A stretch of DNA of 64,000 nt from Coprobacillus cateniformis (GCF_009767585.1 NZ_WSNW01000001.1:3432041-3496040); one strand, 5' to 3'. Counted from the stretch's first letter, positions 1 through 9,139 are shown. The notes: generated by a model from the sequence alone, not told the origin. Numbers and translations: made by a program.

Positions 1-1531
1 GCATTCGCGTAAGCAAAAAGAAAAGTTCACTTTTTGGATGAATCGGAATTGGAGTACCATTTTCATCCAAGAGCATAGCTGTAGAATGTTTGTCATCCTT
101 AGCTAAACCACAGACTTTAATATTCATATTTAACGAATCAACAACCTCTTTTGCAACATGAATCTGTCCTAACCCACCATCGACTAAAATCATATCCGGT
201 GGTGTTAGCCCTTCCATTAAAACACGATAATAACGACGATAAATCACTTCACGCATACTTGCATAATCATCTGGACCCTCAACTGTTTTTATCTTATATT
301 TTCGATAATCTTTTTTTGAAGGAATGCCATCTTTAAAACATACCATCCCAGCAACTGCATATGCCCCTTGAATATTTGAGTTGTCAAATAATTCAATAAC
401 ATGAGGCGTTTCAATTTGAAGAAGCTCACCTAATTGTTTCATTGCTCCAATCGTTGCAGCTTCATTTTTTTGAATTAATTCAAACTTTTTCTCTAAAGAC
501 TCACGGGCATTATCAATTGCCATTTGAACCAATGAATATTTATTTCCCTTTTGAGGTTTTAATATCTTACAGTCAAGAATTTCTTTTAAAACCTCATCAT
601 CGACATCCTGGGGTAAGAGAACTTCCTTCGGTAAAGTATTGTTTTGATAAAATGAAACAATAAACTGCTGCAAATCCTCTTGAACATTGACACCAATAGG
701 GACAAGATTTAAATCTCTAGATAAAAGTTTCCCATGACGCATGAAAAACAACTGAATACTCAAATATCCATGATCAACATAATAACCTAAAATATCCCGA
801 TCAATATTATCATTGAATTGAACATGCTGTTTAGCAGTAACATGCTGTATATAAGTTATAAGATCACGATACTCTTTTGCCTGTTCAAAATTCAATTCTT
901 CACTTGCTTTTGTCATCTTTTCAGTCAATTCATGAATTTTATCTTTGGTATCACCATTGAGCAATTTGACAATTTCTTTTTTGATCTGCACATATTCTTC
1001 CTGATCAACATCTCGCACGCAAGGTGCCAGACATTGATTCAGCGAATAGTACAAACAAGGTTTTTTAGGGATATGATTGCATTTCCTTAGCGGATAAAGA
1101 CGATCTAACAGTTTATACGTTTCTCGCGCTGCAGTCGCATCAGGAAATGGTCCAAAATGTTTGGCTTTTTTCTCTTTTGCATCACGAACAATCTTTAAAC
1201 GAGGATGTTCTTCATTTGTCATTTGAATATATGGATAATATGTATTATCCATAAACATGATATTGTATTGTGGTGAATAGTCTTTAATCAAATTAATTTC
1301 TAGTAACAATGCTTCTTTTTCGCTGCCTGTCACAATATATTCAAAATCTACAATTTCACTGACCAATTTTGTCGTCTTATAATCATGAGCTCCCACAAAA
1401 TAAGAGTGTACACGATTTTTTAATTTTTTTGCTTTTCCAACATAGATAACAGTTCCTTCTTTATTTTTCATTAAATAACACCCAGGTGAAGGTGGCAATA
1501 AAGAAAGCTTACCTTTAATTAAATCATTCAT
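1..1531 (-). CDS. uvrC: UvrABC excinuclease subunit C (3' end outside window)
   Basis: UvrC makes the two incisions beside a DNA lesion in nucleotide excision repair, after UvrA and UvrB have loaded. The visible ~510 residues start MNDLIKGKL and run through a GIY-YIG nuclease domain (PGCYLM, then GTVIYVGKAKKLKNRV), a cysteine cluster (CNHIPKKPCLYYSLNQCLAPC), a UVR-like helix near residues 195-235 and the start of the RNase H-like second nuclease domain (VIELFDNSNIQG, ILVDGGLGQ). About 80-100 C-terminal residues should lie beyond base 1. The ATG shares one base with the mutS2 stop (TAATG), so the two are translationally coupled. It is the last visible gene of the cvpA-mutS2-uvrC operon. Confidence 0.96.
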   Translation of the reverse strand, partial: MNDLIKGKLSLLPPSPGCYLMKNKEGTVIYVGKAKKLKNRVHSYFVGAHDYKTTKLVSEIVDFEYIVTGSEKEALLLEINLIKDYSPQYNIMFMDNTYYPYIQMTNEEHPRLKIVRDAKEKKAKHFGPFPDATAARETYKLLDRLYPLRKCNHIPKKPCLYYSLNQCLAPCVRDVDQEEYVQIKKEIVKLLNGDTKDKIHELTEKMTKASEELNFEQAKEYRDLITYIQHVTAKQHVQFNDNIDRDILGYYVDHGYLSIQLFFMRHGKLLSRDLNLVPIGVNVQEDLQQFIVSFYQNNTLPKEVLLPQDVDDEVLKEILDCKILKPQKGNKYSLVQMAIDNARESLEKKFELIQKNEAATIGAMKQLGELLQIETPHVIELFDNSNIQGAYAVAGMVCFKDGIPSKKDYRKYKIKTVEGPDDYASMREVIYRRYYRVLMEGLTPPDMILVDGGLGQIHVAKEVVDSLNMNIKVCGLAKDDKHSTAMLLDENGTPIPIHPKSELFFLLTRM

Positions 1532-3840
1532 TATTCAAAATAAACCAACGTTGCACCTAATCCACCTTCATTAGGTCCACCATCACGGTACGAAACAACA
1601 TGTTTATTTTTTTCAAGCATACGACGAATTCCATTTCGCAGAGCACCTGTTCCCATACCATGAACCACACGGACATGAGGATAACCAAGCACCAGAGCAT
1701 CATCCAGAAATTTATCCACAAGACTCATTGCTTCTTCATAGCGTTTTCCAATAACATTAATTTCATAGGTTCCAGTTTTTTTCACTGTTGTCTTTTTCAA
1801 AGAGGCTTTTTTCACTTTTTTGACTTTCGTTTGTGGATGCATAAAAGTAACTTCGTCTTCATGAAGTTTCACATTTAATCCTGCTAATGATACCATCACC
1901 ATATGATTTTTTAAAACTTCAACAATATCACCTTCACGATTCATTTTTGTAACTTTCACATGGTCACCAACTGTTAACTCATGGTCCTGTTTTATAATAT
2001 CTTGTTCATCTAAATATTTCATTTGATCTAAATCATGCTTTGCCTGAATAATCTCATGTTGTTTTAAAGAAGAATTTTTCATTGTTTCAACAACCAAATC
2101 AATATTTTCTTTAGCATCTAATAACAGTTGATTGGCTTCATCTTTTGCTTTTTGAAGCAATTCATCTTTTTGTTTATTCAATTGATGCATTTGGTGCTGA
2201 TACTGTTTTTCTAATTTCTGATTATCACTTAATAACTTTGTTAATTCATGTTCACGAAGATCTAACTGTTCCTGTTTCTTTTCAAGTTCTTCCATTAACT
2301 TTTCATGCTCACTCATAGCCTCTCTTTTTATCATTTGCGCTTGGTTAACAATATCTTGATCAAGACCTAACAGTTGTGCTATTTCAATTGCATATGACTG
2401 TCCAACACTGTCTAATTTTAAACGATATGTTGGTTTCATAGCATCTAAATCAAATGAGACAGAGGCCAATAAAATTTCTGGATGCTCTTTTGCAAATGTT
2501 TTTAATCTACCATAATGTGTAGAAGCAAAAACAAAAGAACCTATTTCTAAAAAACGTCCTAAAATAGCTTCGGCCAAACTTTCACCTTCTTGAGGATCAG
2601 TCCCTGAACCAATTTCATCTAAAATGACCAAACTCTGATTTGTGGAAACTTTTAAAATTTCAATAATCTTCATCATATGACTTGAAAATGTTGAAAGTGA
2701 TTGCTCAATAGATTGCTCATCACCCAAATCTACATAAATCTGGTCAAATAATGGAATCGTTGCTTCTAGACATGGAATTGGCATTCCACATAAAGCCATC
2801 AAAGAAAGCAGACCAGTTGTTTTTAAAGTTACTGTTTTTCCTCCAGTATTGCTACCACTAATCAATAACATTTGATGATCTCTTAAGATAATATTATTAG
2901 CAATAACCTTCTTTTCATCAATCAAAGGATGGCGTGCTTCCTTCAAAGAAATAAACTTTCCTTTCTCTTCGATACAAGGTATGCAACAATCATGTTGATA
3001 TCCATACTGTGCCTTGGCAAAGACAAAATCTAACTCCTCAAGAATTTCCAAATTAAAATGGAAATGATAATAATTACCTTTTACCAATTGTGACAAAACA
3101 TACAAAATACGTTCCACTTCAGCCTTTTCAGCCATCATCATTTCACTTAATTGATTGTTCATGACAACAACTGCCTCTGGTTCAATATACGTCGTCTGTC
3201 CAGTTGCACTCTGAGCGTGGATCAGTCCCCCCAATTGATTCTTATAGCCAGATTTAACTGGTAAGACTAAACGATCGTTTTTGGTGGTCATTTGATCAAT
3301 TGACAAAATATCTTTAGATTCTTTAACTAAAGAATCCATTTTTGTACGTATATTGACTTGAATTTGATGAATTTTCTTTCTCACTGAATAAAGATGATCA
3401 CTTGCATGATCTCCCACACTTCCATCAGGTAAAATACACCTCTGTATTTCATTCAAGAGATGTTGATTCTCAACCAAACCATCACACAAGTCCTGCAAGA
3501 AATGAGTTTTTACCTCACTTGCTAAAATATAATTTTTAACACTTACAATACACTCAAGATGATGAGCAACTTTCAAAAAATCTTCCCCTAAAAGTGTCCC
3601 ATCTCGATTTGCTTTTTCTAATAACAAAGAAATATCACTTAACCCACCCAAAGGCATACGACCTTGAATAGATATCAATTTCATTGCTTCATTGACTTTT
3701 TCTAAAGCCTCATCTAAATCCTCAACATCATCAAAGATTACAAGATTATCAACCCTTTTCTTTCCTAAAGTTGATGCACAATAACCTTGAACTTGTCTTT
3801 GAATTTCATTCATTTCTAATGTTTCAAATATTGTTTTCAT
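1531..3840 (-). CDS. mutS2: Endonuclease MutS2
   Basis: MutS2 is a MutS-family ATPase without the mismatch-recognition domain. Family members suppress homologous recombination, and in Bacillus act on collided ribosomes. The 769-residue length is normal. Walker A is GSNTGGKT (about residues 329-336) and Walker B is LVILDEIGSGTDP (about 404-416). A long coiled coil follows (about 510-620), then a KOW-like basic stretch and a C-terminal Smr domain (about 690-769) with the VVHGMGTGALR motif. The gene overlaps cvpA upstream and uvrC downstream by one base each (TAATG). Which MutS2 role applies here cannot be read from sequence. Confidence 0.97.
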   Translation of the reverse strand: MKTIFETLEMNEIQRQVQGYCASTLGKKRVDNLVIFDDVEDLDEALEKVNEAMKLISIQGRMPLGGLSDISLLLEKANRDGTLLGEDFLKVAHHLECIVSVKNYILASEVKTHFLQDLCDGLVENQHLLNEIQRCILPDGSVGDHASDHLYSVRKKIHQIQVNIRTKMDSLVKESKDILSIDQMTTKNDRLVLPVKSGYKNQLGGLIHAQSATGQTTYIEPEAVVVMNNQLSEMMMAEKAEVERILYVLSQLVKGNYYHFHFNLEILEELDFVFAKAQYGYQHDCCIPCIEEKGKFISLKEARHPLIDEKKVIANNIILRDHQMLLISGSNTGGKTVTLKTTGLLSLMALCGMPIPCLEATIPLFDQIYVDLGDEQSIEQSLSTFSSHMMKIIEILKVSTNQSLVILDEIGSGTDPQEGESLAEAILGRFLEIGSFVFASTHYGRLKTFAKEHPEILLASVSFDLDAMKPTYRLKLDSVGQSYAIEIAQLLGLDQDIVNQAQMIKREAMSEHEKLMEELEKKQEQLDLREHELTKLLSDNQKLEKQYQHQMHQLNKQKDELLQKAKDEANQLLLDAKENIDLVVETMKNSSLKQHEIIQAKHDLDQMKYLDEQDIIKQDHELTVGDHVKVTKMNREGDIVEVLKNHMVMVSLAGLNVKLHEDEVTFMHPQTKVKKVKKASLKKTTVKKTGTYEINVIGKRYEEAMSLVDKFLDDALVLGYPHVRVVHGMGTGALRNGIRRMLEKNKHVVSYRDGGPNEGGLGATLVYFE

Positions 3841-4628
3841 TATTCACCACTCACATGTATATTAGATAATATTGATTGAATCAGACTTTGATCATAACCT
3901 GATTCTCTTAAAATGTCTTCAATCTGTTGTATCTGCGTTGCATTCAAAGTCATCTTTTCATGAGACAACTGATCTTGAATATTCTCTTGAAAAACTTTCT
4001 GAACTTGTTCATCATCTATGAATCCCATATCCTTAGCAGTTAATAAGATCTTTGTTAAAGTTTCCAGAGAATCAGGCTGAGCATTTCCAGTCTGTTTAAA
4101 ACTTCCTGTTAAATCAATAACTTGATGACTAACGTCTGGAACAATCTTTAAAACTTGTTTAGCTAAAAGTGTGTTTTGAACATTAGCTATTCCATTTTCA
4201 GTAAAAGGAATGACAATAAATACAATGACTAAGTAAGAAATCACAAGCCCTTCAATAAGACTTAAAACCAACCCCAATATTTTATCAACAAATGAAGTCA
4301 ATGAGAAAGTATTCATTATTGTTTTTAATGTTGGCTTAATGACAATTCCAATTAATTTCTTTATAATCATTAACACCACCATTAAAATAATAAATACTAA
4401 TATTTGATTGATCATTTGACCAACCATAGATGCAAAAACATCGGTTGCATCATAACTATAAATTGAAATTAATGAACTGAGAGGTTTTGCTAAAAAGTAT
4501 GATAAAAACAAAACAATTATTGTTCCAACAAAGTCATAGAGACGTGTAACAAAACCTTTTATGTATCCAAAAATTGCCATCAAAACTAAAAATATGACAA
4601 AAATAATATCAATCATATGAAAATCCAA
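3840..4628 (-). CDS. CvpA-family membrane protein
   Basis: CvpA-family proteins are small inner-membrane proteins, named for colicin V production in E. coli, with a poorly defined role in envelope homeostasis. Four hydrophobic segments fill the first ~175 residues (for example IIFVIFLVLMAIFGYIKGFV and LVFIILMVVLMII). A soluble acidic, glutamine-rich C-terminal region of about 85 residues follows. The start is a TTG eight bases after GGAGG; the next ATG is four codons in and has no well-placed ribosome site. A cvpA-mutS2 pair is common in Bacillota. A consensus promoter lies directly upstream. Confidence 0.88.
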   Translation of the reverse strand: MDFHMIDIIFVIFLVLMAIFGYIKGFVTRLYDFVGTIIVLFLSYFLAKPLSSLISIYSYDATDVFASMVGQMINQILVFIILMVVLMIIKKLIGIVIKPTLKTIMNTFSLTSFVDKILGLVLSLIEGLVISYLVIVFIVIPFTENGIANVQNTLLAKQVLKIVPDVSHQVIDLTGSFKQTGNAQPDSLETLTKILLTAKDMGFIDDEQVQKVFQENIQDQLSHEKMTLNATQIQQIEDILRESGYDQSLIQSILSNIHVSGE

Positions 4629-4655
4629 AATAAATACCTCCTTTCAAGCCAAGAT

Positions 4656-4684
4656 ATTATAACATTTGAAAATTATTCTGTCAA
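4656..4684 (-). promoter_or_regulatory. Consensus sigma-A promoter for cvpA-mutS2-uvrC
   Basis: On the minus strand TTGACA (4684-4679) is separated by exactly 17 bases from TATAAT (4661-4656), and TGT precedes the -10 (extended -10). This is a perfect match to the sigma-A consensus, about 30 bases upstream of the cvpA TTG. The divergent RNase HIII gene has its own weaker extended -10 (TGTTAAAAT) in the same intergenic region. Confidence 0.85.
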
Positions 4685-4725
4685 AATTAACAAAATTATG
4701 TTAAAATAGATTAGAGGTGATGAGT

Positions 4726-5637
4726 GTGGAACCAATTATACTTAAAGTGGAAGATAGTACATTGGAGAAAATGAAAAAATTTTATGATAGTCAAATGGTT
4801 CCAGTTGATGACACAGACCTTATCTTTAAAGCGCATGCTATTGGTTGTGATATTATAGCAAAAATGGATGGGACAATTGAATTAAGTGGGCAAAATGCTT
4901 TACAGGAAGCAAAACATTGGTCAAAGAGAATCGCCAAGGAATTATCTCATTTAGTTGCTCCTCAAGATGATATCTTTCCATATCATCATATTGGTTGTGC
5001 AGAAACAGGTTCATCTGATTATTTAGGACCCTTATGTATCGTTTCTTGCTATGTAACATCGGAAGATTCTGAATTTTTAAAGAGTTTACATATTGAAGAT
5101 TTGAATTCCCTATCCAATCAAGAAGTTGTAGATTATGCCAAACAGATTAAAGACAAACTTGTCTATAGTTTATTAATTTTAGATAATTCGCATTACAACA
5201 AAATGGTTCAAGAAGGCTTGAATCAGGCAAATATCAAAGCAAAACTTTTTAATCAGGCAACTGTAAATGTCATGCAAAAAGTTAAACAAAATGTTAAGGT
5301 AAAAGTGATCAATCAATTTGTTTCTCCAAAGACATATTTTAACTATCTAAAGAATGAAGTTATAGTTGTTAAAGATTTGATGTTTGAAACAAGTCATGCT
5401 GAAGATAAATATATGGCTGTTCTTGCTGCAGAAATTCTTTCTCGCTATGCATATTTACAATATTATGCGAATATGACAAAGAGTTTAAAAATGAACTTAA
5501 GTCGTGGGACAAGTACTGCTGTTGATGCTGTTGCTGCAAAAATTGCAACAAAGTATGGTGAAAAGATGTTGATGAAAGTCGCAAAATTAAATTTCACAAA
5601 TACAAAGCGAGTAAAAGCTTTATTAGAAGAACAGTAG
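4726..5637 (+). CDS. rnhC: RNase HIII homologue, probably catalytically impaired
   Basis: By fold this is ribonuclease HIII, which removes RNA from RNA-DNA hybrids. An N-terminal TBP-like domain (about residues 1-75) precedes the RNase H domain, and the length is normal. The metal-binding motif usually written G-S-D-E-V-G-T-G-D reads G-C-A-E-T-G-S-S-D (codon GCA at 4999-5001). The second catalytic Asp, usually in I-D-Q-F, is Asn in I-N-Q-F (AAT at 5311-5313). The later Glu in A-E-D-K-Y is kept, while the S-K-D-L motif is replaced. The start is set at GTG 4726 because AGAGGTG sits 7 bases upstream; the earlier GTG and ATG at 4717 and 4720 lie inside that ribosome site. Fold assignment is confident; loss of activity is inferred. 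Confidence 0.88.
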   Translation: MEPIILKVEDSTLEKMKKFYDSQMVPVDDTDLIFKAHAIGCDIIAKMDGTIELSGQNALQEAKHWSKRIAKELSHLVAPQDDIFPYHHIGCAETGSSDYLGPLCIVSCYVTSEDSEFLKSLHIEDLNSLSNQEVVDYAKQIKDKLVYSLLILDNSHYNKMVQEGLNQANIKAKLFNQATVNVMQKVKQNVKVKVINQFVSPKTYFNYLKNEVIVVKDLMFETSHAEDKYMAVLAAEILSRYAYLQYYANMTKSLKMNLSRGTSTAVDAVAAKIATKYGEKMLMKVAKLNFTNTKRVKALLEEQ

Positions 5638-5661
5638 AGAATGGTAAGCCATTCTTTTTCT
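5638..5661 (+). terminator. Rho-independent terminator after RNase HIII gene
   Basis: AGAATGG (5638-5644), loop TAAG, CCATTCT (5649-5655), then a T-rich run. It begins one base after the stop codon. Confidence 0.8.
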
Positions 5662-5686
5662 TTATTTCTAATTAAGGAGTATAATG

Positions 5687-6115
5687 ATGAAAATTCAATT
5701 TTATCAAACAATTGATGATCACTTATTAAAATATGCTGTTATTGTTTCAAAATATAAAGGACAATGGGTCTTTGTCAAACATAAAGAAAGAACTACTTAC
5801 GAAGTGCCTGGTGGACATCGTGAAGCATTTGAAACTATTGAACAAGCAGCTAGGCGTGAACTTTATGAAGAAACTGGTGCAAGTTCTTATAAATTATTCC
5901 CTATTTGTGTCTATTCAGTCACAGGAAAAACACGTGTGAATTTAAGTGGTCAAGAAAGCTATGGTATGTTATATTATGCTGATATTCATGAATTCTCTAT
6001 CAAACCTCATTCTGAAATAGAAAAAGTTTATTTTTTTGTTGACTTACCAGTTTCATGGACATATCCTGATATACAACCTCATCTTATTCAAAAAGTACAA
6101 AAGAGCATCGTGTGA
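5687..6115 (+). CDS. NUDIX hydrolase
   Basis: A single-domain NUDIX pyrophosphohydrolase of about 142 residues. The Nudix box is complete: G-H-R-E-A-F-E, seven residues, then R-E-L-Y-E-E-T-G-A, matching GX5EX7REUXEEXGU, so metal-dependent catalysis is expected. The substrate, a nucleoside diphosphate derivative, cannot be told from sequence; a house-cleaning role similar to MutT or YtkD is possible. AAGGAG lies 7 bases before the ATG at 5687 and 4 before an in-frame ATG at 5684, so the second is preferred. It is a single gene between two terminators, convergent with the dCMP deaminase gene. Confidence 0.87.
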   Translation: MKIQFYQTIDDHLLKYAVIVSKYKGQWVFVKHKERTTYEVPGGHREAFETIEQAARRELYEETGASSYKLFPICVYSVTGKTRVNLSGQESYGMLYYADIHEFSIKPHSEIEKVYFFVDLPVSWTYPDIQPHLIQKVQKSIV

Positions 6116-6124
6116 TGCTCTTTA
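6100..6124. terminator. Bidirectional terminator between convergent genes
   Basis: AAGAGCATC (6101-6109), loop GTGT, GATGCTCTT (6114-6122), with A- and T-runs on either side. It overlaps the stop codon of the NUDIX gene and the last codon of the dCMP deaminase gene, so it can serve both directions. Confidence 0.85.
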
Positions 6125-6586
6125 TTTAATATCAATATCAAATCTATTCATTTTTGTATATTTAACACCTGCTGCATCCAGCATACGTTTAGCAGCCTTA
6201 TCACTTGGTGTATCACTATATTTATCATCTTCATAAACAATCTCCTTGATTCCACTTTGAATGATGGCTTTAACACATTCGTGACAAGGAAATAATGAAA
6301 CATAAATACGACAACCCACTAATTTTTGAATACTATTTAAAATGGCATTTAATTCTGCATGAACAACATAAGGATATTTTGTATCATACATATCCCCTTC
6401 TCGATTTGCCCATGGAAATTCATCATCTTCACATCCCCATGGTAATCCATTATAACCTACACCAACAATTTTATGTTCAGGTGTCACAATACAAGCACCA
6501 ACTTGAGTATTAGGATCCTTAGAACGATATGCAGAAAGTTTTGCAACCCCCATAAAATATTGATCCCAACTAATAACCTTAGACAT
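6122..6586 (-). CDS. Deoxycytidylate (dCMP) deaminase, ComEB type
   Basis: Zinc-dependent deaminase converting dCMP to dUMP, feeding dTMP synthesis. It has 154 residues. The zinc and catalytic motifs of the cytidine/dCMP deaminase family are present: V-H-A-E-L-N-A-I (His ligand and catalytic Glu) and P-C-H-E-C (two Cys ligands). An N-terminal segment typical of ComEB-like enzymes (KLSAYRSKDPNTQVGACIV) precedes them. It is the third gene after lspA and rluD, 11 bases from rluD, with a terminator at its 3' end. ComEB homologues often sit in competence operons, but no competence genes flank it here. Confidence 0.92.
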   Translation of the reverse strand: MSKVISWDQYFMGVAKLSAYRSKDPNTQVGACIVTPEHKIVGVGYNGLPWGCEDDEFPWANREGDMYDTKYPYVVHAELNAILNSIQKLVGCRIYVSLFPCHECVKAIIQSGIKEIVYEDDKYSDTPSDKAAKRMLDAAGVKYTKMNRFDIDIK

Positions 6587-6597
6587 TATCTTTCCTC

Positions 6598-7515
6598 CTA
6601 TTCCATCTCGTTCCTTAATTCCTGAAGTTTCTTTTCAAAAAAATCAGGAAGTTCACTTTCAAAATACATTTCCTCACCAGTTCTTGGATGAACAAATCCT
6701 AATATTTTGGCATGTAAAAACTGTCCATGTGATGTATCATCACGACGCAATCCATACTGAGGATCACCATAAACAGGATATCCGATATATTGCATATGAA
6801 CACGAATCTGATGTGTACGACCAGTTTCCAAGCGACACTCTACCAATGACATATCTCTAAATCTTTCGATAACCTTAAAATTTGTAATAGCATCTTTAGC
6901 ATTTTTATCAGTACAAGTCATCTTTTGACGATCATTTTTATCACGTCCAATAGGAGCTTCTATTCTTCCAAATTCATGAGGAATAAGCCCATGTACCAAA
7001 GCTAAATAACGGCGTGTCACAGTATGCTCCTGCAATTGTTTACTCAAGCTTTGATGCGCCTTATCATTTTTAGCAACCATCAATAAGCCACTCGTTTCTT
7101 TGTCAATACGATGCACAATGCCAGGTCGTGTCACACCATTAATACCTGATAAATCATGACAATGATATAACAAAGCGTTGACCAAGGTTCCACTATAAAT
7201 ACCTATAGACGGATGAACAATCATACCAGTTGGTTTATTAATGACAATAACATCCTGGTCTTCATAAACAACATCTAAAGGAATATCTTCAGGTAAAATA
7301 TCTGTACTTTCAGGTTTAGGAATATAAACAATAACATCTTCACCAGTTTCAACTTTATAACTTGCTTTAATAGGCTTCTCATCAATAACAACATATCCAT
7401 TTTGTATTAATGATTGTATTTGTGTACGTGAAAAGTCAGCCAATTCTTTTGCCAATATCTTATCAATTCTTTGACCCTTTTGTTCTTCTACAATTCTGAT
7501 TTTGATATCTTCCAT
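6598..7515 (-). CDS. rluD: 23S rRNA pseudouridine synthase, RluD/RluA family
   Basis: Isomerises uridine to pseudouridine in structured RNA, most likely 23S rRNA. At 305 residues it has the usual layout: an N-terminal S4 RNA-binding domain (about 10-75) and a catalytic domain with HRIDKETSGLL, where D138 is the expected catalytic Asp. Further family motifs are INKPTGMIVHP and GRTHQIRVH. Its 5' end overlaps the lspA 3' end by 28 bases in another frame, indicating coupled translation; the lspA-rluD order is typical of Bacillota. The exact target uridines cannot be inferred. Confidence 0.93.
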   Translation of the reverse strand: MEDIKIRIVEEQKGQRIDKILAKELADFSRTQIQSLIQNGYVVIDEKPIKASYKVETGEDVIVYIPKPESTDILPEDIPLDVVYEDQDVIVINKPTGMIVHPSIGIYSGTLVNALLYHCHDLSGINGVTRPGIVHRIDKETSGLLMVAKNDKAHQSLSKQLQEHTVTRRYLALVHGLIPHEFGRIEAPIGRDKNDRQKMTCTDKNAKDAITNFKVIERFRDMSLVECRLETGRTHQIRVHMQYIGYPVYGDPQYGLRRDDTSHGQFLHAKILGFVHPRTGEEMYFESELPDFFEKKLQELRNEME

Positions 7516-7997
7516 GCTTTATACTCCTCCATTGCTACTTCTAAAACAACTAATCCAATACCAATAGTAATCGCCATATCAGCCACATTAAAGATTGGAA
7601 AACTATATCCAAAGATATTAAAACCAATAAAATCACGTACATATCCAAACACAATACGATCTATCAAATTACCTATAGCTCCACTTAAAACCAAGACAAG
7701 TCCAAATCGTGTCAATTTTTGATAAGCATGTGATTGCTTGAAATAATAGAATATTCCAATAATTGCAACAACAGCAACAATTAAGAATACACCTATCTTT
7801 CCTTCTAATATGCTCCATGCTGCTCCTTGATTTTGATAATATGTAAAATAAAAGAAATCTTCAATAATTGTATAAGCTCCTCCAAGCTGCAAGGTATGAT
7901 CAACAATAACCTTTGTAATCTGATCTCCTAAAACAATAATCAAGAATGTTAAAACATAAAGTATAATATGTTTATATGTTAAATCTAATTTTTTCAT
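7488..7997 (-). CDS. lspA: Lipoprotein signal peptidase (signal peptidase II)
   Basis: Membrane aspartic protease that removes the signal peptide from prolipoproteins after lipidation. Four membrane helices are evident, and the two catalytic aspartates sit in GYVRDFIGF and FNVADMAITIG, as in known LspA; GAIGNLIDR is also conserved. The start at 7997 places AGAAGG eight bases upstream; the GTG and ATG two and three codons earlier overlap the ribosome site. The substrate-binding lipoprotein at 28327-29322 would be one client. It is transcribed with rluD and the dCMP deaminase gene. Confidence 0.95.
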   Translation of the reverse strand: MKKLDLTYKHIILYVLTFLIIVLGDQITKVIVDHTLQLGGAYTIIEDFFYFTYYQNQGAAWSILEGKIGVFLIVAVVAIIGIFYYFKQSHAYQKLTRFGLVLVLSGAIGNLIDRIVFGYVRDFIGFNIFGYSFPIFNVADMAITIGIGLVVLEVAMEEYKAWKISKSEL

Positions 7998-8014
7998 TTT
8001 CATCACCTTCTCTT

Positions 8015-8023
8015 ATTATAACA
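8015..8023 (-). promoter_or_regulatory. Extended -10 promoter for lspA operon
   Basis: TGTTATAAT on the minus strand, a TGn extended -10 about 18 bases before the lspA ATG. No good -35 is visible, as is usual for extended -10 promoters. Sequence match only. Confidence 0.55.
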
Positions 8024-8070
8024 AAACAGCACTATTTATGCCACTTTTAATTTTATTTGTTATAATCATG

Positions 8071-8412
8071 TCACTTATTATCTAAATTCATAATTTTCCA
8101 CTTTAGCATTGGTAAAGATAAACTATCAATTTCTTCTTTAAAATTTTCTTGAATCCTATAAATAACAATATGTAATGATAATGAACAATCACACGATTGA
8201 CTACTTAATAATTCCTTGTGGTAAGGAATAAGATATACCTTCACAACCCCTCTTTCTATAACAAAAACACTTCCCATATCAGTACCATATGGCTGAAAAT
8301 AATCTTTAAACTGATTATAAGTATAACTTTTATGTTCATTAAAATCAGAAGCAATTCTCTGATAATCTCTTAATGCTCTTTTATACAATCTTAATTTTTC
8401 TTGATTCTCCAT
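8071..8412 (-). CDS. Hypothetical protein
   Basis: I do not recognise this 113-residue protein. It is soluble, begins with a charged, probably helical segment (MENQEKLRLYKRALRDY), and its middle looks like beta strands (GSVFVIERGVVKVYLIPYH). Two cysteines occur in the segment SSQSCDCSLSL. The longer open frame to 8457 would start inside the terminator of the upstream HlyIII gene, so the ATG at 8412, about eleven bases after GAGG, is preferred. It stands alone between a terminator and the lspA promoter. Confidence 0.6.
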   Translation of the reverse strand: MENQEKLRLYKRALRDYQRIASDFNEHKSYTYNQFKDYFQPYGTDMGSVFVIERGVVKVYLIPYHKELLSSQSCDCSLSLHIVIYRIQENFKEEIDSLSLPMLKWKIMNLDNK

Positions 8413-8443
8413 ATTTAAAATATGCCTCAAAATCAAGAAAACA

Positions 8444-8470
8444 AACAAAAAAAGCACAAATGTGCTTTTA
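8444..8470 (-). terminator. Terminator after first HlyIII gene
   Basis: On the minus strand AAAGCACA, loop TT, TGTGCTTT and a run of T (bases 8468 down to 8447). It begins at the stop codon of the HlyIII gene. Confidence 0.85.
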
Positions 8471-9118
8471 AAGAATAAACATTAAGATAGCTAAATAATG
8501 TAACAATGAGCCTAACATCACAAAAATATGAAACAATTCATGAAATCCAAAATTTTCAGTCAAATTAGGTTTCTTAAATATATAGATAAATGCACCAATA
8601 GAATAAGCAATACCACCTGCTGCAATCATCATTAAACAGTTTACTGGAATCCCAGTAAATGATTGAAAATCAAAAACAATAGCCCATCCAAGGATTAAAT
8701 ATATAGCAGTTGTAATTGCACGTGGGGCATTCAACCAAATAATTTTCACCAAAATACCAATGATAGCAACTGCCCAAAGTATTCCTAAAAAATAGTAAGA
8801 ATGAGGAGTTTCCATACAATACATAACAACTGGTGTATATGTTCCAACAATCAATACATATATCATTGAATGATCTAATTTTCTTAAAACAATTTTTATT
8901 TTTTGACTCCCTTTAAAAAAATGATATATTGCACTTGCACTATATAAAGCAATTAATGAAAAACCAAATATCATTGCAGCACCTAGAATCATAGGCGCAG
9001 TTTCTCTCTTTAATCCTACAAATATCATAATAAATAAGCCTATTAGTGATAAGCATGCACCAATAAAATGTGTTTCACTACTAATAGGATCCATAGCCTT
9101 TTTAAACAGTTTAATCAC
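8468..9118 (-). CDS. HlyIII/PAQR-family membrane protein (first copy)
   Basis: Seven-helix membrane protein of the hemolysin III (YqfA, PAQR) family. Bacterial members are linked to membrane lipid homeostasis; haemolysis was a heterologous observation. It has 216 residues. Family signatures include SSETHFIGA near the N-terminus, SAIYHF, LRKLDHSMIYVLIVGTYTP and the late FHELFHIFV. These carry the conserved Glu/Ser/His/Asp positions expected to bind zinc. It is divergent from the DUF1836 gene, whose far side carries a second HlyIII gene of the same length. Confidence 0.9.
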   Translation of the reverse strand: MIKLFKKAMDPISSETHFIGACLSLIGLFIMIFVGLKRETAPMILGAAMIFGFSLIALYSASAIYHFFKGSQKIKIVLRKLDHSMIYVLIVGTYTPVVMYCMETPHSYYFLGILWAVAIIGILVKIIWLNAPRAITTAIYLILGWAIVFDFQSFTGIPVNCLMMIAAGGIAYSIGAFIYIFKKPNLTENFGFHELFHIFVMLGSLLHYLAILMFIL

Positions 9119-9139
9119 AATATCATCTCCTTTATATAT

